Part shown: piece after piece, positions 56,663 through 64,000 of the stretch | Position numbering within the stretch: the stretch's first letter is position 1 | How the letters are laid out: each line of letters begins with the position of its first letter | Assembly: GCA_019120125.1 (NCBI GenBank) | Contig: DWVR01000049.1 | Coordinates: 1 to 64,000, forward strand | DNA from: Candidatus Phocaeicola excrementigallinarum | GTDB taxonomy: Bacteria; Bacteroidota; Bacteroidia; Bacteroidales; Bacteroidaceae | Direction of reading: 5' to 3' | DNA length: 64,000 nt | Notes under the pieces: generated by a model | Told to the model about the DNA's origin: nothing | The model's input: only the letters and a program-made list of their open reading frames with translations | Database searches by the model: none | Translations under genes and position numbers: made by a program

Positions 56663-58174
56663 ATGAACAACCGATTCAAATTACTATTCGCAATATTCAT
56701 TATGGCAACTCATGTTATCTCCTCATCTCCGCAAGGCAGGGATGAGATTCGCAGGCCGGCCGTTGCGGGACGTTTCTACCCGGCTGCTTCCGATACGCTT
56801 GAAACGGACGTGAAAAGCTTGCTGGAAAAGGCCGGAACCGGAAGTTCCGCCAATGTGCAGGCGGTCATCGTGCCCCATGCGGGATACGTGTTCTCCGGCG
56901 CCACCGCGGCCAAGGCATTCGCGCGTATCGCTCCGTCCGCAAACTACAAGCGTGTTTTTCTTCTGGGGCCCAGTCATCAGGCGGCATTCGACGGTGCCTC
57001 GGTCAATATCTCCGCACACCGTTATGCCACTCCGCTGGGAGAGATAGAGGTGGACGATGAGACATGCGACCGACTGCTCCAGGCAGACGGTGTGTTCACC
57101 TGCCTGCCTGAGGCCCATCTGAGAGAGCACTGTCTGGAAGTGGAACTACCTTTCCTTCAGACACGGCTGGAGACGATGCCTCCCATTGTGCCGATAGTTA
57201 TCGGCACACACCGTTACGGCAAGCTGGAACGCATCGCGGAAGCACTCCGCCCGTATTTCACTCCGGACAATCTGTTTGTCGTCAGTAGCGACTTCTCGCA
57301 CTATCCTCCGTATGAAGATGCCTGCCGGATAGACAAAGCGACAGCGGAAGCGATTCTGTCCGCTTCGCCGGAGAAATTCCTGGAAACGCTTGCCGACAAT
57401 TCCCGGCAGCCTGTCCATAATCTGCTGACCAGTGCCTGCGGACAGGCTCCCATCACTGTATTGCTGATGCTGATGCAGCAGACAGGCAACCTGAAAATGG
57501 AGCATCTGGCTTACTGCAACTCCGGCGACTCTCCCTATGGCGGACGTGACGAGGTGGTAGGTTACCATGCGTTCGCCGTGACCAGAGAAGGGAAGAGCAA
57601 CACTTCCGGGCAGACGTTCTCGCTGACTGAAGAGGAAAAAGCCCTCCTGCTCGGCATTGCACGGAAAAGCATCGAGACCGCGCTGGAGGGAGATGACGGA
57701 CTGCCCTATGACTCTGCCCGTCTGACCGGCACCCTCCGGATGAATTGCGGAGCGTTCGTCACCCTCCGGACAGGCGGCAGGCTGCGCGGATGCATCGGTT
57801 CGCTGACAGGACGGCAACCACTCTATCTCACTGTCATGTCGATGGCCCGGGCGGCGGCTTTCGAGGACCCGCGGTTCAGCCCGGTCACTCAAGACGAGAT
57901 GGCCGGCATCCATATCGACATATCCGTACTTTCTCCACTGAAACGGATTTCTTCCATCGATGAGTTTCAACTGGGAAAGCATGGGATCCTTATCGTGAAA
58001 GGTCCATACCGGGGCACTTTCCTGCCTCAGGTAGCTGAAGAGACTCATTGGACAAAAGAGGAATTTCTGGGACACTGCGCCCGCGACAAAGCCGGAATCG
58101 GATGGAACGGATGGCGCGATGCGGAACTGTATGTATATGAAGCGGAGGTGTTCGATGAATGTTCAGACCAATAA
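56663..58174 (+). CDS. Fused Memo-AMMECR1 protein (AmmeMemoRadiSam B/A)
   Basis: A 503-aa fusion. Residues about 30-310 form the Memo domain, with its active-site-like His/Cys residues: VPHAGYVFSG, GPSHQ, SSDFSHYPPY and YCNSGDSPYGG. Residues about 315-500 form the AMMECR1 domain (LTGTLRMNCGAFVTLRTGGRLRGCIGSL). The N-terminus (MNNRFKLLFAIFIMATHVISSS) looks like a signal peptide or anchor, so it may act outside the cytoplasm. The enzyme reaction is unknown. It overlaps the radical SAM partner gene by 20 bp. Confidence 0.9.
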   Translation: MNNRFKLLFAIFIMATHVISSSPQGRDEIRRPAVAGRFYPAASDTLETDVKSLLEKAGTGSSANVQAVIVPHAGYVFSGATAAKAFARIAPSANYKRVFLLGPSHQAAFDGASVNISAHRYATPLGEIEVDDETCDRLLQADGVFTCLPEAHLREHCLEVELPFLQTRLETMPPIVPIVIGTHRYGKLERIAEALRPYFTPDNLFVVSSDFSHYPPYEDACRIDKATAEAILSASPEKFLETLADNSRQPVHNLLTSACGQAPITVLLMLMQQTGNLKMEHLAYCNSGDSPYGGRDEVVGYHAFAVTREGKSNTSGQTFSLTEEEKALLLGIARKSIETALEGDDGLPYDSARLTGTLRMNCGAFVTLRTGGRLRGCIGSLTGRQPLYLTVMSMARAAAFEDPRFSPVTQDEMAGIHIDISVLSPLKRISSIDEFQLGKHGILIVKGPYRGTFLPQVAEETHWTKEEFLGHCARDKAGIGWNGWRDAELYVYEAEVFDECSDQ

Positions 58175-59054
58175 TGCCGTTCCGGCCTCACGCGAGGCGG
58201 AATACTACGACCGTATGGCGGACGGCACAGTGACATGCCGCCTCTGTCCCCACGAGTGCCGCATACGGGAGGGAGGGCATGGCCGTTGCCGCAGCCGGGC
58301 CAACCGGGGAGGACGCTTGTGGACTGACGTATACGGAAGGGTCTGCGCCCTGCATGTCGACCCGGTGGAAAAGAAGCCGCTGCTGCATTTCCATCCGGGG
58401 GAGGAATGCCTCTCGCTCGCGGCCACGGGATGTAACCTCTCGTGCCTGAACTGCCAGAACTGGAGCATCTCGCAGGCTGCCCCCGATGATGCGGACTACC
58501 GTCTGCTGTCACCTGACGGAGTGGTACAACTCGCTCGGAATACCTCCTGCCGGCTGGTGGCCTATACATATACCGAACCTCTCACGTATCTGGAATACAC
58601 GCGCGACTGTGCCCGGGCTTGCCGGGAGGCCGGAATGCGGAACATCCTGGTTACGGCAGGCTATGTCAACGAACAGCCGCTCCGTGACCTGTTGCCATAT
58701 CTCGATGCGGCCAATGTGGACCTGAAATCCTTTTCTGACGAGATTTACCGTTCGGTAAGCGGCGCACGCCTTTCCCCGGTGCTCCGCACGCTCGAAATGA
58801 TGGGTGAGGCTGGGGTATGGGTGGAAATCACCAACCTGCTCATTCCGGGCGTGAACGACGACATGGAGATGATCCGCCGGATGTGCCTTTGGCTGGCCGG
58901 GCATGGGTTTGCGGACAACCCCCTGCATTTCTCGCGGTTCTTCCCCCGTTATCGTATGCGCGACCTGCCTCCGACTCCTGTGGACACGCTGGTACAGGCC
59001 CGCCAAACCGCTTTGGACTGCGGCATCCGATATGTATACCTCGGAAATGTTTGA
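58155..59054 (+). CDS. amrS: AmmeMemoRadiSam radical SAM enzyme
   Basis: A 299-aa radical SAM protein related to pyruvate formate-lyase activases. The 4Fe-4S motif CNLSCLNC (CxxxCxxC, Cys 93, 97, 100) is intact, and an N-terminal Cys-rich segment CRLCPHECRIREGGHGRC (about 25-42) is present, as usual in this family. The start at 58155 lies inside the 3' end of the fusion gene, so the pair is translationally coupled. The substrate of this system has not been established. No signal peptide: it is cytosolic. Confidence 0.92.
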   Translation: MNVQTNNAVPASREAEYYDRMADGTVTCRLCPHECRIREGGHGRCRSRANRGGRLWTDVYGRVCALHVDPVEKKPLLHFHPGEECLSLAATGCNLSCLNCQNWSISQAAPDDADYRLLSPDGVVQLARNTSCRLVAYTYTEPLTYLEYTRDCARACREAGMRNILVTAGYVNEQPLRDLLPYLDAANVDLKSFSDEIYRSVSGARLSPVLRTLEMMGEAGVWVEITNLLIPGVNDDMEMIRRMCLWLAGHGFADNPLHFSRFFPRYRMRDLPPTPVDTLVQARQTALDCGIRYVYLGNV

Positions 59055-59103
59055 AAACATGTTAAATATCTTTATGTCAGGCTTGTGGTCCTGCTTTTTT
59101 ACG

Positions 59104-59111
59104 TAACTTTG
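59104..59111 (+). promoter_or_regulatory. -7 box of SPASM gene
   Basis: TAACTTTG, matching TAnnTTTG, 28 bp before the ATG at 59140; a CTTG lies at near-correct distance (59082-59085). The SPASM gene can thus be transcribed apart from the AmmeMemoRadiSam genes. Confidence 0.6.
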
Positions 59112-59139
59112 AAGTTAAAGGATAAAAAAACTACCACTG

Positions 59140-60216
59140 ATGAACGATACATTGTCGCTACGGAAACGGCTGGGGCTGGAAATCGCACGCAAGCTTACGG
59201 ACCTGACAATTGCGGAGCATCCGCTCAGGCATCTCTTTTGGGAATGCACGTTGCGTTGCAACCTGCATTGCCGTCACTGTGGAAGCGACTGTAAGAAACA
59301 GTCCGGCTACAAGGACATGCCGAAAGAAGATTTCCTGAAAGTGCTCGATGAGGTGGCGGCACGGACCGACCCACATAAGGTGTTTGTCATCCTGACAGGT
59401 GGGGAGCCGCTGGTACGTGAGGACCTAGAGGAATGCGGACGCGCCATCTATGAGAAAGGATTCCCATGGGGCATGGTCACCAACGGCCTGTATCTCACGC
59501 CCCGCCGTCTGGAAGGACTGCTCCGTGCGGGCATGCACTCGGCTACGGTCAGTCTGGACGGATTTTCCGACGACCATAACTGGATGCGCGGCCATCCGGA
59601 AAGTTTCGACAGGGCAGTGGCCGCTATCCGCATGATGGCTTCCGTACCCGACCTGGTCTCCGATGTGGTGACCTGCGTCAACAGGCGCAATTATCCCCGT
59701 CTGGAAGAATTCAAGCAGTTCCTTATCAATATAGGGTTGAAACGATGGCGGCTTTTCACCGTGTTTCCGGTAGGACGGGCCGCCCGTGACACCGAACTGC
59801 AGCTTTCCCCCGACGAGTTCCGCGGACTGATGGAATTCATCAAGGACACCCGCCGGAAGAAAAAGATAAGGGTCAGTTACGGCTGCGAGGGCTTTCTTGG
59901 AAATTACGAAGGAGAAGTGCGTGACCAGCTTTTCACCTGCCAGGCAGGCATCGTGGTCGGCTCAGTACTGATTGACGGCTCCATCTCCGCCTGCCCGAGC
60001 ATCCGCGCGGACTACCATCAGGGAAACATCTACCGGGACAATTTCATGGACGTGTGGGAAAACCGCTTCCAACCCTATCGGGACCGGGAATGGATGCGGA
60101 CGGGAGAATGCGCCTCATGCAAGTTCTTCCGTTACTGCCGCGGAAACGGAATGCACCTGCGCGACGGGGACGGAAAACTGCTGTTCTGCCATTTGCATAA
60201 ACTGAACCAAAAATAA
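59140..60216 (+). CDS. Radical SAM/SPASM protein (lipoprotein-associated type)
   Basis: A 358-aa radical SAM enzyme with CNLHCRHC (Cys 40, 44, 47), the GGEPLVREDL motif (about 88) and a C-terminal SPASM domain with auxiliary-cluster Cys residues (FTCQAGIVV, SACPSIRAD, GECASCKFFRYCRGN, LLFCH). This resembles the Bacteroidales family found next to a small lipoprotein (TIGR04133 type, by memory). SPASM proteins usually modify peptides or proteins, so the lipoprotein gene ten bases downstream is the obvious substrate candidate. Confidence 0.88.
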   Translation: MNDTLSLRKRLGLEIARKLTDLTIAEHPLRHLFWECTLRCNLHCRHCGSDCKKQSGYKDMPKEDFLKVLDEVAARTDPHKVFVILTGGEPLVREDLEECGRAIYEKGFPWGMVTNGLYLTPRRLEGLLRAGMHSATVSLDGFSDDHNWMRGHPESFDRAVAAIRMMASVPDLVSDVVTCVNRRNYPRLEEFKQFLINIGLKRWRLFTVFPVGRAARDTELQLSPDEFRGLMEFIKDTRRKKKIRVSYGCEGFLGNYEGEVRDQLFTCQAGIVVGSVLIDGSISACPSIRADYHQGNIYRDNFMDVWENRFQPYRDREWMRTGECASCKFFRYCRGNGMHLRDGDGKLLFCHLHKLNQK

Positions 60217-60226
60217 AGACAAAGTC

Positions 60227-60685
60227 ATGAAAACGAACAGAATCTTATCACGCGTACTGTCGGGACTGCTGGTCGCACTGGGATTCACCGGCTGCGACGG
60301 TTCGGACACTCCAGAGGAATACGGGACTCCTTCCGTCAAGTTCCAGGTGAAAGGCACCGTGACGGATGAAGCCGGAAATCCGATCGAGAACATCCGTGTC
60401 ATCGTACGCGGCAATTACGACAATGAACCGAATCCGTGGATGGACGACACAATCTACACGGACCGGGACGGAAACTTCGCGAGCAAGGAGATGGACAGCT
60501 TCGGACTGGGACAGCAGAGAGCCTATTTCGATGACGTGGACGGAGAGGAGAACGGAGGAAAGTTCCGCTCCCAAAGTGTATGGCTGAAAGATATGGAAAG
60601 CAAGCAAGTGGAAAAAGAGGACGGATGGTATGACGGGAAGTATGAGTTTACGGCCCGTGAGGCCCTGAAAAAAGAGACCCAATAA
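60227..60685 (+). CDS. Radical SAM-associated lipoprotein
   Basis: A 152-aa lipoprotein (lipobox GFTGC about residue 22). The mature part has a carboxypeptidase-regulatory-like beta domain (VKGTVTDEAGNPIENIRVIVRG) and an acidic, Trp/Tyr-containing C-terminus (EDGWYDGKYEF). It matches the partner type of the upstream radical SAM enzyme (TIGR04134 type, by memory). It lies ten bases after that gene. The modified residue, if any, is unknown. Confidence 0.8.
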   Translation: MKTNRILSRVLSGLLVALGFTGCDGSDTPEEYGTPSVKFQVKGTVTDEAGNPIENIRVIVRGNYDNEPNPWMDDTIYTDRDGNFASKEMDSFGLGQQRAYFDDVDGEENGGKFRSQSVWLKDMESKQVEKEDGWYDGKYEFTAREALKKETQ

Positions 60686-60696
60686 TGACCTCTCAA

Positions 60697-60777
60697 AAAC
60701 GCCTTGACGTTTTGCCTCAAACGCCGAAGCGTTTTGAAAAAACGTCTAGGCGTTTTATCCGAAACGTCTAGACGTTT
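60697..60777. repeat. Four-unit palindrome array C
   Basis: Units at 60697-60712, 60719-60734, 60740-60755 and 60762-60777, spacings 22, 21 and 22 bp. The last, AAACGTCTAGACGTTT, is identical to unit 4 of array A. It lies between the lipoprotein gene and the convergent GH29 gene. Confidence 0.9.
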
Positions 60778-60833
60778 TTCTGTGCCGTTTTCCGGAACTC
60801 TTCCCGGTTGAGCGACAGATGATTACAAATCCG

Positions 60834-62135
60834 TCATTTCATGGTCAGCTCTACGATGTAGTCCACTTCGCCGGGCACTTTCCCCAAATGCAGCAGCACG
60901 CCGTCCTTGTCCTGCTCGAAACGGACCTTCTCGCCTGTGGCGAACACCGTGGCTTTGGAGACTTTCTCCGTGACAGGGAGGAACAAGGTCCGGTCGGCCA
61001 ACGACAGGATATGCACATACTGCTTGTCGCCTTTACGGGTGGTCACTCCCCACGGACGCTCCGCCACATCGCCCGCTGTCGTACCATAAACCGTTTCCCC
61101 ATATTGCGCCAACCATTCACCCATACCTTTCAGGCGTTCCAACGCCAGGGCCGGAAGCTCTCCGTCGGCCTGGGGACCGATATTGAGCAACAGATTGGCT
61201 CCTTTCCCTGCCGCACGGACCAAGTATCGGATCAGTGCGTCCGTCGACTTGTAGTTCTGGTCGGCCACCATATACCCCCATGCTCCGTTCATCGTCTGAC
61301 AAGTCTCAAGAGGAAGCCGGCTTACCTCCTGTCCTGATAGTCCAGCCGTGTTCTGTCCCGGCAGGTCACGCTCGAACATCTGGAAATCCTCGCCGGGGAA
61401 AGGAGACTTGTGGTGGTTGTTCCCAATCAGACAGGCCGGACTGAGACGGTGAATCATTCCGTACTGTTCACCCAACTGCCAGTCGAACGAAGCGGGCTGG
61501 TCCCACATCCCGTCGAACCAAATGGCATCCGGGCCATATTTCGTAATAAGCTCGGTCAGCTGATTGTTCATAAACCGATAGTAAGCGTTCCAGTCCGCCT
61601 TCTTGGGGTCCTTGCCGGTTTTCGTGCCCGTCCATCCGGCAGGATAATCCTCCCGTGTCCAGTCGATATGGGAATAATAGAAATGCACCTTCAGTCCCTG
61701 ACGCCTGCAAGCCTCTGTCAGCTCACGCACGATGTCCCTTTTGAAGGGAGTGGCATCCATGATGTCATAATCGGAGTATTCCGTGTCGAACATCGAGAAT
61801 CCATCGTGATGGCGTGTCGTGAAACAGATGTACTTGGCCCCTGAGTCCCTGAAGGCCTTCGCCCACGCATCCGCGTCAAACTGTGCGGGATAGAACCCGG
61901 ACGCGGCTTTGGCATATTCCTCACGGTTCAGGTTCCCGTTGTTCAGATACCACTCTCCCTGGGCGAACATGCTGTAGATACCCCAATGAAGGAAAATCCC
62001 GAACTTGCTGTCCGCAAACTCCTGACGGGCTTTCACATTTGAATCGGAAGGCACGTATCCTTCCTGCGCGCCCACCGGAAACAGATTCAATGACGCGCAA
62101 AGCACACTTGCCGCCAGCCAATTTTTCTTTCTCAT
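60834..62135 (-). CDS. Alpha-L-fucosidase, GH29 (second copy)
   Basis: A 433-aa secreted fucosidase with signal peptide (cleavage near residue 23), the block DSKFGIFLHWGIYSMF, TTRHHDGFSMFDT and the nucleophile Asp in DAIWFDGMWD (about 207). It differs substantially from the GH29 at 17404, so the two probably differ in linkage preference. It is monocistronic with a -7 box at 62232-62239. Confidence 0.92.
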   Translation of the reverse strand: MRKKNWLAASVLCASLNLFPVGAQEGYVPSDSNVKARQEFADSKFGIFLHWGIYSMFAQGEWYLNNGNLNREEYAKAASGFYPAQFDADAWAKAFRDSGAKYICFTTRHHDGFSMFDTEYSDYDIMDATPFKRDIVRELTEACRRQGLKVHFYYSHIDWTREDYPAGWTGTKTGKDPKKADWNAYYRFMNNQLTELITKYGPDAIWFDGMWDQPASFDWQLGEQYGMIHRLSPACLIGNNHHKSPFPGEDFQMFERDLPGQNTAGLSGQEVSRLPLETCQTMNGAWGYMVADQNYKSTDALIRYLVRAAGKGANLLLNIGPQADGELPALALERLKGMGEWLAQYGETVYGTTAGDVAERPWGVTTRKGDKQYVHILSLADRTLFLPVTEKVSKATVFATGEKVRFEQDKDGVLLHLGKVPGEVDYIVELTMK

Positions 62136-62231
62136 AATGATAAGATGTTTTTATGGGTTAAATGATTAAAAAAGGTACGTGTCAAAGCCTTACTGCCATG
62201 AACAGAAAACTTGGCACATCCGATATATGGG

Positions 62232-62239
62232 CAAATATA
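62232..62239 (-). promoter_or_regulatory. -7 box of second GH29 gene
   Basis: Minus-strand TATATTTG, 96 bp before the ATG, leaving a fairly long leader. Confidence 0.5.
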
Positions 62240-62258
62240 TACAAATCGGCAAAAAAAA

Positions 62259-62289
62259 TTGAATAAGTCGGCAAAAAATCTTATCTTTG
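62259..62289 (+). promoter_or_regulatory. Promoter of Nif3-family gene
   Basis: ATTG (62259-62262, one mismatch), 19-bp spacer, TATCTTTG (62282-62289), 19 bp before the ATG. Confidence 0.65.
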
Positions 62290-62308
62290 CACGAAAATTT
62301 TCGCGAAC

Positions 62309-63403
62309 ATGAAAATTAAGGAAATTCTGAACGCCCTTGAGACATTCGCGCCTCTGCCGTTGCAGGACGGATTCGACAACGCCGGACTGCAAGTAGGATT
62401 GACAGATGCGGAAGCTACAGGGGCTTTGTTGTGTCTGGACGTGACCGAAGCGGTAGTGGACGAAGCCATCGCCTTGGGATGCAACCTCATCGTGTCGCAC
62501 CATCCGCTGATATTCAAAGGATACAAGTCGCTCACTGGACGCGACTATGTGGAACGCTGCGTCATGAAGGCCGTCAGAAACGACCTCGTGATCTTCTCGA
62601 TGCACACCAATCTGGACAACGCGCCGCAAGGGGTGAACTACAAGATTGCGGAAAAAATCGGACTGAAGAACGTAAGGATTCTTGAACCGAAAGACCAGAT
62701 GCTGCTCAAGCTGGTTACCTTCGTCCCCACCGAAAAAGCCGCCGATGTCCGTCAAGCCCTGTTTGAGGCCGGATGCGGTTGTATCGGCAATTATGACGCG
62801 TGCAGCTATAACGGGGAAGGCAAGGGGACATTCCGCGCCCAGGAGGGCTGCCATCCTTATTGCGGCAAAATCGGAGAACTGCACGAGGAAAAAGAGACAC
62901 GCATCGAGACCGTGCTTCCGGCCTATCTGCAGAGCCGGGCAGTGAAAGCATTGCTGGCCGCGCATCCGTATGAGGAACCTGCCTACGACCTCTATCCTCT
63001 GCAGAACAAATGGAACCAGGTAGGGTCGGGAGTAATTGGTGAACTGAAAGAAGAGGAGACGGAAACCGACTTTCTCCGCCGCATCAAGAAGACCTTTGAG
63101 GTAGGGTGCGTGAAGCATTCGCGGATGAACGGACGCCTCATCCGGAAAGTGGCACTGTGCGGAGGCGCGGGAGCATTCCTGCTGCCCAAGGCCGTAGCCG
63201 CACATGCGGACGTGTTCATCACAGGCGAGGTGAAATACCACGATTATTTCAGCTACGAGAACGACATCCTGATAGCCGAAATCGGTCACTACGAAAGCGA
63301 ACAGTATACGAAAGAAATATTATATTCAATCATAAGGGAAATGTTCCCGGCACTTGAGGTCAGCATGACCCGTGTCAATACAAATCCCGTCAAATATCTA
63401 TAA
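62309..63403 (+). CDS. Nif3-like dinuclear metal-centre protein
   Basis: A 364-aa member of the Nif3/YbgI/YqfO family, which forms hexamers with a two-metal site and has no agreed function. Metal ligands are likely HHPLIFKG (about 65), HTNLDN (about 103) and the C-terminal GHYESEQ (about 330). The mid-protein insert of about 100 residues (CutA/PII-like) is the YqfO form. It lies six bases before a coiled-coil zinc-ribbon gene, an arrangement common in Bacteroidetes. Confidence 0.93.
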   Translation: MKIKEILNALETFAPLPLQDGFDNAGLQVGLTDAEATGALLCLDVTEAVVDEAIALGCNLIVSHHPLIFKGYKSLTGRDYVERCVMKAVRNDLVIFSMHTNLDNAPQGVNYKIAEKIGLKNVRILEPKDQMLLKLVTFVPTEKAADVRQALFEAGCGCIGNYDACSYNGEGKGTFRAQEGCHPYCGKIGELHEEKETRIETVLPAYLQSRAVKALLAAHPYEEPAYDLYPLQNKWNQVGSGVIGELKEEETETDFLRRIKKTFEVGCVKHSRMNGRLIRKVALCGGAGAFLLPKAVAAHADVFITGEVKYHDYFSYENDILIAEIGHYESEQYTKEILYSIIREMFPALEVSMTRVNTNPVKYL

Positions 63404-63409
63404 GGAATT

Positions 63410-64000
63410 ATGGCAAAAGAAGTAAAGAAAGACCCCAATGAAATGAGTGTGGAAGAAAAGCTGAGAGCACTTTACCAGTTGCAGACGCTGGTGTCTGAAA
63501 TCGACAAGATCAAGACACTGAGAGGTGAACTTCCGCTTGAAGTCCAGGATCTGGAAGATGAAGTGACTGGCCTGACCACCCGCATCGAGAATATCAAAAA
63601 AGAAATCGACGAGCTGAAATCGAGCATCGCGAACAAGAAAATCGAGATCGAGACCGCAAAGGCTTCCATCGAGAAATACAAGACACAGCAGGAAAACGTG
63701 CGCAACAACCGCGAGTTTGATGTATTGAGCAAGGAAATCGAGTTCCAGACACTGGAGGTGGAACTCTGCGAAAAGCGGATCCGTGAATACACGGCCGACA
63801 TGAAGTCGAAGGAGGAAGAGATCACAAAGAGCGAAGAGGCACTGGAAGAGAGAAAAAAAGATCTGGAAATGAAGAAGACCGAGCTCGACGACATCATCTC
63901 CGAAACGAAGCAGGAAGAGGAAAAACTGCGTGAAAAGGCCAAAGCCGTGGAGGCCACCATCGAGCCGCGTCTGCTTCAGGCTTTCAAACGTATCCGCAAG
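63410..64000 (+). CDS. C4-type zinc-ribbon coiled-coil protein, partial
   Basis: The gene starts at ATG 63410 with a TAAGGA sequence just before, and is cut by the window end (197 codons visible). The visible part is one long charged coiled coil (KIKTLRGELPLEVQDLEDEV onward) with REFDVLSKEIEFQTLE. This resembles the DUF164/CdsZ-like family, which ends in a four-Cys zinc ribbon; that ribbon would lie beyond the window. Probably co-transcribed with the Nif3-family gene. Confidence 0.85.
   Translation, partial: MAKEVKKDPNEMSVEEKLRALYQLQTLVSEIDKIKTLRGELPLEVQDLEDEVTGLTTRIENIKKEIDELKSSIANKKIEIETAKASIEKYKTQQENVRNNREFDVLSKEIEFQTLEVELCEKRIREYTADMKSKEEEITKSEEALEERKKDLEMKKTELDDIISETKQEEEKLREKAKAVEATIEPRLLQAFKRIRK

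Noticed and set aside
62132..63289. Long open frame antisense to the Nif3-family gene
   Set aside because: 385 codons on the minus strand with no family resemblance; the plus-strand gene is clearly real and has a promoter, so this is a shadow of its codon use.

Overview
This 64 kb window is chromosomal DNA from a gut Bacteroidales bacterium, most likely Bacteroidaceae (Bacteroides/Phocaeicola type). The signs are paired SusC/SusD outer-membrane proteins, a hybrid two-component regulator (HTCS), many exported glycosidases with SPI or SPII signals, and promoters with the Bacteroidetes -7 box TAnnTTTG (often with TTTG about 20 bp upstream) ahead of most transcription units. The species cannot be fixed from the sequence alone.

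Layout. 0-9 kb: housekeeping genes (DUF4286, ruvC, a lipoprotein pullulanase, a two-domain ModF-like ATPase, engB/ysxC, a sodium:solute symporter, recR, a GNAT acetyltransferase, yqgE). 9-16 kb: a small membrane-protein operon (DUF3836, CPBP protease, DUF2975, an 83-aa protein) and a TolC/HlyD/MFS tripartite efflux operon. 16-22 kb: exported glycosidases (GH10-like lipoprotein, GH29, CBM9-like protein, GH20) suited to fucosylated, hexosamine-rich host glycans. 22-34 kb: MATE pump, PatB/MalY C-S lyase, serine hydrolase, two tRNA-Arg(TCT), NhaC antiporter, a LacI-type regulator divergent from kdgK-kdgA, tRNA-Lys(CTT), a fimbrillin-like lipoprotein with a small leader peptide gene, an M23 peptidase and a YqaE/Pmp3 protein.

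34.7-56.6 kb is one polysaccharide utilization locus (PUL), all on the minus strand: heparinase II/III-type lyase, GH88, phosphodiesterase-like protein and DUF2264; SusC/SusD; GH16, GH89 and GH95-like enzymes; then the HTCS. Three PUL promoters share the same architecture: a direct repeat of 21-22 bp period starting exactly 23 bp from the -7 box. I read this as the HTCS binding site. The HTCS gene has a one-base frameshift in a G run as sequenced. The enzyme set (uronic-acid lyase, unsaturated glucuronidase, alpha-GlcNAc-ase) points to a uronate- and GlcNAc-containing glycan such as heparan-like material, although no sulfatase is present.

56.6-64 kb: a fused Memo/AMMECR1 protein with its radical SAM partner (AmmeMemoRadiSam), then a second, separately promoted pair made of a radical SAM/SPASM enzyme and a small lipoprotein (an apparent maturase-substrate pair), a second GH29 fucosidase, a Nif3-family protein, and the start of a coiled-coil zinc-ribbon protein cut by the window edge.

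The most unusual non-coding signal is a dispersed family of four-unit palindrome arrays: 16-bp units close to AAACGYCTNGRCGTTT repeated four times at a 21-22 bp period. It occurs in four intergenic regions (2975-3055, 22382-22463, 46295-46376, 60697-60777), with one possible relic unit at 30524-30539.
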